Assembly: GCA_001438925.1 (NCBI GenBank) | Contig: LIAM01000002.1 | Coordinates: forward strand, 1 to 35,917 | DNA from: Actinobacteria bacterium BACL15 MAG-120619-bin91 | GTDB taxonomy: Bacteria > Actinomycetota > Actinomycetes > Nanopelagicales > Nanopelagicaceae | Length of the DNA: 35,917 bases | Reading direction: 5' to 3' | Shown: one piece after another, positions 1 through 7,281 of the stretch | How the letters are laid out: every line of letters starts with the position of its first letter | How positions within the stretch are numbered: the first letter of the stretch is position 1 | Made by a program: the position numbers and the translations under genes | Notes under the pieces: generated by a model | The model's input: only the letters and a program-made list of their open reading frames with translations | Databases searched by the model: none | What the model was told of the DNA's origin: nothing

Positions 1-1242
1 AAATCATGGTGCACAACCATCATGACCCTTGCACAAGAGGGAAAGACAACTGCGCAACGCCAGGTTAAGGGCGTTATTGAGCAGCTTGATAGCTATGCCA
101 ATGGTGGATACAGCGCGATGTGTAAAAACTTTGATGCTGAAGGAAAGTATCCAGCGATTCATGAAGCAGCAAAGCTGGCAGAGAAAGCATCAGCTGAAGC
201 GGCAGAATTCTTGCGAAACAAGTATCTGCCAATTGCAACGCCACATGATGCTGTTGGAGCAGAGCGGTATGCGGTGTGGGCTCGTTACTTCACAGGTGCA
301 CAACTAGATCTCCCAGCAACCTATGAATGGGGTAAGCAGGAGCTCAAGGCGATCAATGATCGAATGTGGGAGCTTGCAAAGGTAATCAATCCTTCGGCAA
401 AGAGCCTTCGAGAGGTTGCAGACACTTTGGACAATGATCCAAAGTACAAGGTTGTTGGCCCGGAAAATGTAGTCAAATACCTTCAGGATTTCACCGATGC
501 CGCGATGAAGCGGATGAATGGTGAGTTCTTTGAGATCGATCCACGAGTTGCAATCTGCGAGGCACGACTTGCTCCTGAAGGCAGCGCATCTGCTCCTTAT
601 TACAACCCACCATCAGAGGATCTCTCACGTCCAGGCACGACATGGATTCCGATGCTGGGTAAGAACGAGGTAAGTAACTGGCACTTAGTTTCAACCTGGT
701 ACCACGAAGCTGTTCCTGGTCACCACCTGCAATTTGGAACCGCTGCCATTGAAAAGGATCGACTCACTCGATTCCAACGCCAAGCGGCATGGATTAGTGG
801 TTATGGCGAGGGCTGGGCGTTGTACGCAGAACGATTTATGAATGAGCTAGGCGCATTTGATGAACCGGGAATTGAAATGGGATACCTATCTGCACAAGCC
901 TTACGCGCTGCACGTATTGTTGTTGATATCGGAATGCACCTTGGTTACAAAGATTTCGATGGCAATGTGTGGGATGCAGAAAGTTCCCGCAAGTTGCTCA
1001 ATGAACAAGCTTTACTCGATGAGGATCATTCACGCAGTGAAACCGATCGTTACTTGGGTTGGCCAGGACAGGCGATCTCATACAAGGTTGGCGAGAGAGT
1101 TTGGATGAAGGCACGCGAAGATGCCAAACAGCGTCTGGGTGAAAAATTCAATATGAAGAGTTTCCATAACTATGCCTTGAAGTTAGGCCCAATGGGTCTT
1201 GATCCATTTGCGGTAGAAATGAAGTTATGGGCGGGTCAATAA
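1..1242 (+). CDS. DUF885 family metallopeptidase-like protein (5' end cut by window edge)
   Basis: The reading frame is open from base 1, so the gene starts outside the window. DUF885 proteins usually have about 550-600 residues and about 413 codons are visible here. The diagnostic HExxPGHH motif (HEAVPGHH) lies at 703-726, followed by the conserved GEGWALYAE segment near 803-829. In the family these hold the putative zinc ligands and catalytic Glu. The C-terminal stretch around YLGWPGQAISYKVG is also typical. Family members are thought to be zinc-dependent peptidases or hydrolases, but substrates are mostly unknown. The first ATG of this frame at 22 has no ribosome binding site and is probably internal. 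The gene ends at a strong terminator. Family call is firm; function is tentative. Confidence 0.85.
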   Translation, partial: KSWCTTIMTLAQEGKTTAQRQVKGVIEQLDSYANGGYSAMCKNFDAEGKYPAIHEAAKLAEKASAEAAEFLRNKYLPIATPHDAVGAERYAVWARYFTGAQLDLPATYEWGKQELKAINDRMWELAKVINPSAKSLREVADTLDNDPKYKVVGPENVVKYLQDFTDAAMKRMNGEFFEIDPRVAICEARLAPEGSASAPYYNPPSEDLSRPGTTWIPMLGKNEVSNWHLVSTWYHEAVPGHHLQFGTAAIEKDRLTRFQRQAAWISGYGEGWALYAERFMNELGAFDEPGIEMGYLSAQALRAARIVVDIGMHLGYKDFDGNVWDAESSRKLLNEQALLDEDHSRSETDRYLGWPGQAISYKVGERVWMKAREDAKQRLGEKFNMKSFHNYALKLGPMGLDPFAVEMKLWAGQ

Positions 1243-1264
1243 GTTACTAACTAGTAGATTAGAG

Positions 1265-1308
1265 AATGGGGCGATACCCGGCGGTAGGGAAAAATCGCCC
1301 CATTTTTT
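1265..1308 (+). terminator. Rho-independent terminator after the DUF885 gene
   Basis: An 11-bp perfect stem (1265-1275 paired with 1294-1304) encloses an 18-base loop. The 3' arm runs directly into a T tract at 1303-1308. It separates the peptidase gene from the rhodopsin transcription unit. Confidence 0.85.
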
Positions 1309-1410
1309 ATGCGCATATGGATAAAAACTCCTAAAAAACTTTGAGAAAAGTACCCGCAAACAGGTGCAAAAGGCTCGCAACAGGTTCACACTATGCGTAT
1401 CGATGGTCAA

Positions 1411-1486
1411 GGGAGCTCCTCGAGGTCTCCCAGGGTCAGCGGTTTGAGAGAGGTCAGAAGGATCTCTCCACTTATCCTCACGGAGG
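1411..1486 (+). promoter_or_regulatory. Structured leader and Shine-Dalgarno of the actinorhodopsin gene
   Basis: The 185 bases between the terminator and the rhodopsin start contain two small hairpins. The first is GGGAG (1411-1415) with CTCCC (1427-1431). The second is GAGAGGTC (1448-1455) with GATCTCTC (1461-1468), 8 bp including one G-T pair. A strong GGAGG at 1482-1486 precedes the ATG by 8 bases. I could not place a convincing -35/-10 pair; weak candidates lie between about 1340 and 1400. A long leadered mRNA contrasts with the leaderless starts common elsewhere in this window. Confidence 0.5.
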
Positions 1487-1494
1487 CTAATTAA

Positions 1495-2250
1495 ATGCAA
1501 CTAGATAGCAACCAATGGAACTTGGTCTATAACGTATTCTCGTTTGGACTAATTTCAATGCTCGCTTGCACGATTTACACACTAGTTTCTCAGCAACGTG
1601 TTCTACCTAAGTACCGTAACGCTCTCGTTATGTCATCAATGGTTACATTTATCGCTGGCTACCACTACCTACGCATCTTTGATTCATTCAAGCATGCATC
1701 AGAGGGTGGAATGGTCAAGCTTGATGGATCTCAGGATGCATTCAACGAGGCATACCGCTACGTAGACTGGCTACTTACTGTGCCACTACTACTCGTAGAG
1801 GTAATTGCTGTACTTGCTCTAACTCGCGAAGTTTCTCGCTCACTCATCATGCGTCTAGTCCCAGCTTCAGCTGCGATGATCGCGCTTGGTTACCCAGGTG
1901 AGATTTCAAATGATCAGAACACACAGGTTCTATACGGTGTTCTATCAACACTTCCATTCATTTACATCCTCTACGTACTATTCGTAGAGCTAGGCAAGTC
2001 ATTGGATCGCCAGCCAGCTGGTGTTGCAGATACTGTAGGCCGTTTGCGTCTACTTCTTATCGCAACATGGGGCGTATACCCAATCGCTTACATCTTCAAC
2101 ATCGTTGGTGACGCTTCAGCATCATCATTCGTAACTGTTCAGGTTGGATACACAATCGCTGACGTTCTAGCCAAGTGCGTATTCGGTCTAACAATTCTGA
2201 AGATTGCACGCATGAAGTCAATGGCAGAAGGAATGAAGGACGATCACTAA
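1495..2250 (+). CDS. actR: Actinorhodopsin, light-driven proton pump
   Basis: A 251-residue seven-helix microbial rhodopsin. The retinal Schiff-base Lys is K227 in helix G, with counter-ion D223. Helix C carries D91, T95 and E102, matching the proteorhodopsin D97/T101/E108 proton acceptor/donor triad, so outward proton pumping is expected. H57 matches proteorhodopsin H75. L99 sits at the spectral-tuning position (Leu gives green absorption). G148, in the segment YGVLST, aligns with bacteriorhodopsin W138 and xanthorhodopsin G156, the glycine that opens the carotenoid-antenna fenestration. The start has GGAGG 8 bases upstream. The gene is monocistronic between two hairpins. About half of its Leu codons are CTA, unlike most neighbours, which suggests selection for high expression. 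No retinal synthesis gene is in the window. Confidence 0.97.
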   Translation: MQLDSNQWNLVYNVFSFGLISMLACTIYTLVSQQRVLPKYRNALVMSSMVTFIAGYHYLRIFDSFKHASEGGMVKLDGSQDAFNEAYRYVDWLLTVPLLLVEVIAVLALTREVSRSLIMRLVPASAAMIALGYPGEISNDQNTQVLYGVLSTLPFIYILYVLFVELGKSLDRQPAGVADTVGRLRLLLIATWGVYPIAYIFNIVGDASASSFVTVQVGYTIADVLAKCVFGLTILKIARMKSMAEGMKDDH

Positions 2251-2287
2251 TCATTGATTAGTGGCTTCTTTAAGTTAAGAATCCTAA

Positions 2288-2321
2288 AAACAGGAGTGTC
2301 GCGAAAGCGGCACTCCTGTTT
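2288..2321 (+). terminator. Hairpin terminator after actinorhodopsin
   Basis: A 15-bp stem with one G-T pair (2288-2302 with 2307-2321) is capped by a GAAA tetraloop. The T tract after it is short, so it may act partly as an mRNA-stabilising 3' end. Confidence 0.75.
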
Positions 2322-2328
2322 GCATTCA

Positions 2329-2334
2329 TAGAAT
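2329..2334 (+). promoter_or_regulatory. -10 box TAGAAT of a leaderless promoter
   Basis: TAGAAT fits TANNNT and ends exactly six bases before the ATG at 2341, placing the transcription start at or next to the A of the ATG. There is no Shine-Dalgarno. The same spacing recurs at other genes in this window. Confidence 0.55.
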
Positions 2335-2340
2335 AATCAC

Positions 2341-2625
2341 ATGAGCTCAGAAAAAAAGGAAAATGCAGAGAAGCTGGATAAGTATTGGATTAATAACTAC
2401 CGAATGGGTGGTTACTTACTCTTTGCGTGTGGGTTGATCAACCTGAGATATCAGTGGGGCGAATCAGATGTTGTCCTTCGCAGCGCATTAATTTTTGGGC
2501 CAGGGGCTGCAATTCTTGGCGCTACCTTTGTTTCTTCGTTAGTTAACATCTTGGCTCGACGTGAAATCAAAGCTCTATTGGCGATAGCTGGCGTTGCGAT
2601 TATCGCCTTTGCCTTTAGCAATTAA
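2341..2625 (+). CDS. Small hydrophobic membrane protein of unknown function
   Basis: A 94-residue protein with a charged, Lys/Glu-rich N-terminus (about residues 1-20) followed by three hydrophobic segments at roughly 21-36, 47-70 and 76-93. The segments are broken by short charged turns (LRYQWGESD and ARREIK). I do not recognise a family. The ATG has no ribosome binding site but sits six bases after a TAGAAT -10 box, which supports a leaderless start here rather than at the internal Met22. It lies directly downstream of actinorhodopsin but behind its terminator, so it is probably transcribed independently. A link to the rhodopsin is possible but unproven. Confidence 0.65.
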   Translation: MSSEKKENAEKLDKYWINNYRMGGYLLFACGLINLRYQWGESDVVLRSALIFGPGAAILGATFVSSLVNILARREIKALLAIAGVAIIAFAFSN

Positions 2626-2648
2626 AGACATTTTGCAACTTTAGAAGG

Positions 2649-2682
2649 CAATAGCCTCAGTACATGCGTACCGAGGCTATTG
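2649..2682. terminator. Long hairpin between convergent genes
   Basis: A 15-bp stem with one A/C mismatch (2649-2663 with 2668-2682) and an ATGC loop sits between the membrane-protein gene and the convergent metY. Neither side has a strong T tract. It probably marks the 3' ends of both transcripts. Confidence 0.6.
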
Positions 2683-2709
2683 TGTATCTAGCTGTTGAAG
2701 GCGAGGTAA

Positions 2710-4020
2710 TTAACCTGCGGCAGCAAAACCAATTTCAAGATCTGCCTTTAAATCCTCAATATTTTCCAGACCTAGACTTAGGCGCACGAGACCTGGCGTA
2801 ACACCAGCTGCGAGTTGCTCATCTGCTGAAAGTTGTGAGTGAGTTGTAGTCGCTGGGTGAATGACAAGTGATCGAACATCTCCGATATTGGCAACATGGC
2901 TAAAGAGTTTTAATGACTCAACAAACTTCTTCCCAGCTTCGACACCACCCTTTAGCTCAAATGACAATACTGCTCCTGAACCTTTTGGCGTGTACTTTTT
3001 GGCTAGTTGATGCCATGGCGATGAAGCAAGCGATGCGTAATTAACCTTTGAAACGCTTGGATGTGATTCAAGCCAGGACGCAATCGACTTCGCATTTTCG
3101 ATATGCCGTTCAATTCGTAAAGACAGAGTCTCCAGTCCCTGAGCAAGAAGCCAAGCGTTGAATGGTGCAACTGCAGCTCCTACATCACGAAGTAATTGCA
3201 AACGGATCTTAAAGATATAGGAGAGGTTAGCTCCAAATGCTGAACCAACTCCCAACGCCTGTGAGTAAACGATGCCGTTGTAGCTTGGATCTGGCTCATT
3301 GAAACCCTTAAATTTCTGCGGATATTGAGCGTAATCAAAGTTTCCTGCATCAACGATCGCGCCAACAACAGCATTTCCGTGACCTGACAAAAACTTAGTT
3401 GCAGAGTGAATAACGACATCTGCACCAAATTCAATAGGCTTAATTAAGTACGGAGTTGCAACGGTGTTGTCAACAATTAGAGGAACGCCTATCTCGTGTG
3501 CAATTTCTGCAACTGTTTTAATATCTAAGATTTCATTCTTTGGGTTAGCAATTGTTTCCCCAAAAAAAGCCTTTGTATTTGGTCTAACGGCTTTGCGCCA
3601 ACTTGCAGGATCACTTGGATCATCAACAAATGACACTTCAATACCAAACTTAGGAAGTGTGTAGTGGAACAAGTTGTAAGTACCGCCATAAAGACTTGGG
3701 CTAGAAACGATGTGATCGCCAGCTTCTGCAACATTTAATACTGCAAATGTTGTGGCAGCTGAACCTGAAGCAAGCAGAAGCGCGGCAACTCCACCCTCAA
3801 GGGCAGCAATACGTTGCTCGACGGCATCTTGTGTCGGATTCATAATTCGCGTGTAGATGTTTCCCAGCTCGGCTAGTGAGAATAAATCAGCAGCATGCTT
3901 TGTGTCGCGGAATTGATAGGCAGTTGTTTGATACAGCGGAAGTGCGCGGGCACCAGTTGTTGGATCAGGTGTTTGCCCCGCATGAATTTGCAGTGTTTCA
4001 AAGGACCAGTTAGTAGACAT
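2710..4020 (-). CDS. metY: O-acetylhomoserine sulfhydrylase (aminocarboxypropyltransferase)
   Basis: A 436-residue PLP enzyme of the Cys/Met metabolism family that makes homocysteine from O-acetylhomoserine and sulfide. The N-terminal FETLQIHAGQ and PLYQTTAY are hallmarks of MetY. The PLP lysine is K209 in the motif SATKFLSGHG, and VDNTVATPYL is the cofactor-binding Asp segment. The length matches the family. I chose the ATG at 4020 because GGAGAG lies a few bases upstream; the frame stays open to 4074 but that stretch is leader. The gene stands alone behind a SAM-IV riboswitch, so expression should fall when S-adenosylmethionine is plentiful. It complements the hom gene of this window, which supplies homoserine. 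Confidence 0.95.
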   Translation of the reverse strand: MSTNWSFETLQIHAGQTPDPTTGARALPLYQTTAYQFRDTKHAADLFSLAELGNIYTRIMNPTQDAVEQRIAALEGGVAALLLASGSAATTFAVLNVAEAGDHIVSSPSLYGGTYNLFHYTLPKFGIEVSFVDDPSDPASWRKAVRPNTKAFFGETIANPKNEILDIKTVAEIAHEIGVPLIVDNTVATPYLIKPIEFGADVVIHSATKFLSGHGNAVVGAIVDAGNFDYAQYPQKFKGFNEPDPSYNGIVYSQALGVGSAFGANLSYIFKIRLQLLRDVGAAVAPFNAWLLAQGLETLSLRIERHIENAKSIASWLESHPSVSKVNYASLASSPWHQLAKKYTPKGSGAVLSFELKGGVEAGKKFVESLKLFSHVANIGDVRSLVIHPATTTHSQLSADEQLAAGVTPGLVRLSLGLENIEDLKADLEIGFAAAG

Positions 4021-4100
4021 TTTCTCTCCATCGCAGTAGGTGTCTTTCATCTGCAAACGAAGGTAGCCAATCAATTAGAAGCAGTGCACTAAGTAATTGA

Positions 4101-4215
4101 TACCGCGCTTGTCAGTTTCCTGACCAGTTCGTCACCCGGAGCACCCCACCGCGTTGGAGGGTTGCCGCCTACTAAGCCGGGGCTAATACGTAGGACTCGT
4201 GAACTAGGCCTACTC
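4101..4215 (-). ncRNA. SAM-IV riboswitch upstream of metY
   Basis: Read on the minus strand, the leader carries the SAM-IV core. CACGAGT is followed by AGCCCCGGCTT, then GGCAACCCTCC, a CGCGG-containing loop, TGGGGTGCTCC, and GGGTGACGAAC. The closing P1 helix pairs AGTTC (near 4201-4205) with GAACT (4126-4130). Just 3' is a hairpin GTCAG-GAAA-CTGAC (about 4111-4125), followed by GCGCG, which can pair with the CGCG of the P3 loop as in the SAM-IV pseudoknot. SAM-IV is known mainly from Actinobacteria upstream of sulfur-amino-acid genes. About 80 bases separate it from the metY start and I see no terminator there, so control is probably at translation. Confidence 0.88.
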
Positions 4216-4296
4216 AATCACAAAGAGAGGGAAATGAAAAGTTGCAAATCATTTGCGTGTACTCCACGCAATTCCTCTATGCCAACCATAAAAAAG

Positions 4297-4641
4297 CTAC
4301 CTCCTAAAGGATAGATCAGCCTTTTTCATCTCTGCCGTCAGAATGCGAATTGCGTTAGGCCCCATGCCAGGCAGCTCTCTCACCGCAGCAAGGGATGTCT
4401 TTCGCAGATCAGATAGTTTGAATAATCCATCATCAATTAATGCCCGGCGTGCAGGGGCTGCAAGGCCGAGCTCTTGCCACACCTGGTCAACCGATGCGTA
4501 GTACTCGAGATCGACCTCACTATTGGTGTCGGCGGTTTGAGCGTTGAGTTTTTGACTCTTCTTCTCTTCACGGCGGGCAGCAGCAGCACGCTTGATTTCA
4601 GCTGCTTCCTTTTTGATTTTAGCTGGAGACTTTTTCGCCAT
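4297..4641 (-). CDS. Small basic protein with a helix-hairpin-helix (RpoA-CTD-like) domain
   Basis: A 114-residue protein. Residues 1-32 are a Lys/Ala/Arg-rich, probably helical or disordered basic tail. Residues about 50-110 resemble the helix-hairpin-helix fold of the RNA polymerase alpha C-terminal domain, with LGL-x-ARRALIDDGL, a central L-x-DL, and the hairpin LPGMGPNAIRIL. Such folds bind DNA through the GxG hairpin backbone. The combination suggests a small nucleoid or transcription-associated DNA-binding protein, but no function is established. The ATG follows a TAGAGT -10 box by six bases with no Shine-Dalgarno, indicating a leaderless mRNA. It is flanked by tRNA-Leu upstream and the metY riboswitch downstream, both on the same strand. 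Confidence 0.75.
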   Translation of the reverse strand: MAKKSPAKIKKEAAEIKRAAAARREEKKSQKLNAQTADTNSEVDLEYYASVDQVWQELGLAAPARRALIDDGLFKLSDLRKTSLAAVRELPGMGPNAIRILTAEMKKADLSFRR

Positions 4642-4647
4642 ATTTAA

Positions 4648-4653
4648 ACTCTA
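4648..4653 (-). promoter_or_regulatory. -10 box TAGAGT for the helix-hairpin-helix gene (leaderless)
   Basis: On the minus strand TAGAGT ends six bases before the ATG at 4641. No ribosome binding site is present, so transcription probably begins at the start codon. Confidence 0.55.
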
Positions 4654-4697
4654 TCGTTAGTAAAAATCTCACACTACAGAACGATGAAAAACTAATG

Positions 4698-4778
4698 TGC
4701 GGGAGGCGGGACTTGAACCCGCACGTCCGAAGACACAGGTTCCTAAGACCTGCGTGTCTGCCATTTCACCACTCCCGC
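4698..4778 (-). tRNA. tRNA-Leu, anticodon UAG (reads CUA and other CUN codons)
   Basis: A class II tRNA. The 7-bp acceptor stem pairs GCGGGAG with CTCCCGC and A follows as the discriminator. The anticodon arm is CAGGT / CTTAGGA / ACCTG with UAG in the loop. A long variable arm (TGTC-TTCG-GACG) precedes the T arm GCGGG-TTCAAGT-CCCGC. The 3' CCA is not encoded. Confidence 0.95.
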
Positions 4779-4890
4779 TAATCCCTACCAAAGTGTTACC
4801 ACCGAAGTATGGATAGGGGACAAGATTAGAGGTAAGTTACCGATGTTCCAAAACGCCCCAACGGGCACACAGAGAGCGAGAGGCGCGCAC

Positions 4891-6042
4891 ATGACATTGA
4901 ACCCAACCCCGGCAGATAAGTTCACCTTTGGCCTCTGGACCGTGGGCTGGCAGGCGCGAGATCCCTTTGGAGATGCCACACGTGATGCGCTGGACCCAGT
5001 TCGCATCGTCAATGAACTTGCAGCTCGTGGGGCCTATGGAGTGACCTTCCATGATGATGACTTGATTCCATTTGGTAGCGATGAGACCGCTCGACGTGGG
5101 CACATTGATCGCTTTAAAAAGGCGCTGGCAGAAACCGGAATGAAGGTTCCGATGGCTACAACTAATTTGTTTACCCATCCTGTTTTTAAAGATGGTGCAT
5201 TTACATCTAATGATAGAGATATTCGTCGCTATGCAATTGGCAAGGTGATGAAAAATATTGAACTTGCAGTTGAACTTGGCGCAACAACATATGTTTGCTG
5301 GGGTGGCCGTGAAGGTGCAGAATCAGATGGCGCAAAGGATGCCTACATCGCATTAGATCGCTTCCGTGAAGCCTTTAACACCCTTGGTGAGTTTGTAACT
5401 GACAATGGCTATGACATTAAGTTTGCCATTGAACCAAAACCCAATGAGCCACGTGGAGATATCTTCCTGCCAACAATTGGTCACGCGCTTGCATTTATTA
5501 ACTCATTGGATCGTCCCGAGCAAGTTGGTCTTAACCCTGAGGTCGGTCATGAGCAGATGGCTGGACTTAACTTTGTTCATGGAATCGCTCAAGCTTTGTG
5601 GCACAAGAAGTTATTCCATATCGATCTAAATGGTCAGCATGGTCCAAAGTTTGATCAAGATTTAGTCTTTGGTCATGGAGATCTAAAGTCAGCCTTCTTC
5701 TTAGTAGATCTGCTAGAGCGCTACAACTACAGCGGCCCTAAGCACTTTGATTACAAGCCGGCACGTACTGAAAGTGACAAAGGGGTGTGGGAGTCAGCAA
5801 CGGCAAACATGCGCACATACCTTGCACTGAAGGAGCGTGCAGCGGCCTTCCGTGCAGATCCACGGGTAATTGCAGCGATGAAGGAGTCAAATATTCCAGG
5901 TCTGGCTGAGCCAACACTTGCTGCAGGTGAAACATGGAAGGATCTTGCAAAGGATTCCTTCGATGTAGATGCAGCGGGCAAGCGTGGCTATGGCTATGAA
6001 GCGGTCGATCAGTTAGCTCTAGAGCATTTAATGGGGCTCTAG
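4891..6042 (+). CDS. xylA: Xylose isomerase (class I, actinobacterial type)
   Basis: A 383-residue enzyme converting D-xylose to D-xylulose, also active on glucose in relatives. From the ATG at 4891 the residue numbers coincide with the Streptomyces enzymes: catalytic H54 and D57 in TFHDDD; metal ligands E181 and E217; K183; H220; D245; then the [10 protein letters not shown] loop and FDYKP with the last metal Asp. The frame is open to an ATG at 4843, but the start at 4891 gives the normal family N-terminus ([15 protein letters not shown]) and is preceded by GAGAGG. It converges with the xylFGH importer, whose substrate it presumably uses. No xylulokinase gene is in the window. Confidence 0.95.
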   Translation: MTLNPTPADKFTFGLWTVGWQARDPFGDATRDALDPVRIVNELAARGAYGVTFHDDDLIPFGSDETARRGHIDRFKKALAETGMKVPMATTNLFTHPVFKDGAFTSNDRDIRRYAIGKVMKNIELAVELGATTYVCWGGREGAESDGAKDAYIALDRFREAFNTLGEFVTDNGYDIKFAIEPKPNEPRGDIFLPTIGHALAFINSLDRPEQVGLNPEVGHEQMAGLNFVHGIAQALWHKKLFHIDLNGQHGPKFDQDLVFGHGDLKSAFFLVDLLERYNYSGPKHFDYKPARTESDKGVWESATANMRTYLALKERAAAFRADPRVIAAMKESNIPGLAEPTLAAGETWKDLAKDSFDVDAAGKRGYGYEAVDQLALEHLMGL

Positions 6043-6054
6043 TTCCTGTATGAG

Positions 6055-7281
6055 CTAGGTTGAAGTTGATCCTCGGCGAGAGATCGCATCAACTCCTGCC
6101 GAGATCAGCAAGACAAGCCCAGTAACTATGAATTTGATTCCCGCTGCATATCCCAAAAGACCCATACCGTTATCGATAACGGCTACTACCAGTCCTCCGA
6201 GGATTGCATCGCGCATCTTTCCTTTGCCACCAAAGAGAGAGGTTCCGCCGATAACGGCAGCACCAACTGCATAAAGAAGGGTTGAACTTCCTCCTGTAGT
6301 TGGCGAGATTGAATTTTGACGTGATGCAAAGATTAAACCTGCAATTGCGGCTAGTGAAGAACAGATCATGAAGGCAGCGATTCGAATTCGCTTGACATCA
6401 ATTCCTGCACGACGTGCAGCTTCTGCATTTCCACCTACGGCATAGATATGGCGACCAAAGGCTGTGCGACCTAGAACAAATGTTCCAACAACAAGCAGAA
6501 TTAGGATTACTGGAACAACGTAAGGGATCCCCTTGAGGCTAACTAAATCTGGATTATTACTTCTCTCAAGAGTAAGTGCGAAGACTGCTAAACCTGTAAT
6601 TAGCAAAAGTCCGGATGTCCTAATGATCCATAACTTCTTGAGCTCTGTCTTTAGACCAGCCTTACGACGAGAGTTCATTGATGAAAGACCAGTTAACACA
6701 TATGCAACCGCAACAATGAGGAAGAAGATCCAGCTAACCGTTGGTGACATATTGGAGTTTTGAACTGCAAGGACCGTTGGATCTTCAACACGGATAGTTC
6801 CGCCCTCACCTGCAAGTAACAGAAGAATTCCTTGGAAGGCTAAGAAGGCAGCCAAGGTAACTACGAATGAAGGTATGCCTAATCGGGCGACCAATGATCC
6901 AAGAATGAAGCCGAGTAAGGCTCCCGTCGCAATACTTGCAACGAGTGCGACATACCAAGGCTGACCTTCATTGGTAATCAAAATAACCAGGACCGCACCT
7001 GCAACACCAGCGGTATATCCAGCGGATAGATCGATCTCGCCTAGTAACAGAACAAATACAAGGCCCATTGCGATAACAATTACCGCTGCCGCCTGTGTAA
7101 TTAAGTTTGCAAAGTTTCCAGGTGTTAGAAACACGTTAGACATGGATCCAAAGACCAGACAGAGCACTACTAAGCCCAAAACAGCCGGCAGAGAGCCGAT
7201 ATCTCCAGCCTTTACACGTGCCCAGTAGTTGACCGCAGCACCTTTAATTGTTGGAACCTCTACCTCGTTGTTCATGCTCAT
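6055..7281 (-). CDS. xylH: Sugar ABC transporter permease, XylH-like
   Basis: A 408-residue integral membrane protein of the RbsC/XylH/AraH permease family with about ten hydrophobic helices. Family marks are GEIDLSAGYTAG after the third helix, RTAFGRHIYAVGGNAEAARRAGI as the cytoplasmic coupling loop, and GGTSLFGGKG near the C-terminus. The ATG overlaps the xylG stop (ATGA) and has AGGAG seven bases upstream, so the two are translationally coupled. With xylG and xylF it forms a periplasmic-binding-type pentose importer. Xylose as substrate is inferred from the adjacent xylA; ribose or another monosaccharide cannot be excluded. Only 12 bases separate it from the convergent xylA. Confidence 0.9.
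   Translation of the reverse strand: MSMNNEVEVPTIKGAAVNYWARVKAGDIGSLPAVLGLVVLCLVFGSMSNVFLTPGNFANLITQAAAVIVIAMGLVFVLLLGEIDLSAGYTAGVAGAVLVILITNEGQPWYVALVASIATGALLGFILGSLVARLGIPSFVVTLAAFLAFQGILLLLAGEGGTIRVEDPTVLAVQNSNMSPTVSWIFFLIVAVAYVLTGLSSMNSRRKAGLKTELKKLWIIRTSGLLLITGLAVFALTLERSNNPDLVSLKGIPYVVPVILILLVVGTFVLGRTAFGRHIYAVGGNAEAARRAGIDVKRIRIAAFMICSSLAAIAGLIFASRQNSISPTTGGSSTLLYAVGAAVIGGTSLFGGKGKMRDAILGGLVVAVIDNGMGLLGYAAGIKFIVTGLVLLISAGVDAISRRGSTST

Noticed and set aside
1225-1500. A 91-codon minus-strand ORF across the rhodopsin leader
   Set aside because: It covers a terminator hairpin and the leader and has no protein features.
4021-4074. N-terminal extension of metY by 18 codons
   Set aside because: Homologues begin near STNWSFETLQIHAGQ, and the ATG at 4020 has a proper ribosome binding site. 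The extension is riboswitch leader.
4234-4314. A 26-codon plus-strand ORF with AGAGAGGG before its ATG, between metY and the HhH gene
   Set aside because: It has no recognisable features, its 3' end overlaps the HhH coding region, and it runs antisense to the expected metY promoter. One purine-rich match is too weak to call a gene.
4843-4890. Upstream ATG extending xylA by 16 codons
   Set aside because: Start at 4891 gives exact residue numbering with Streptomyces xylose isomerases and has a ribosome binding site; the extension is not conserved.
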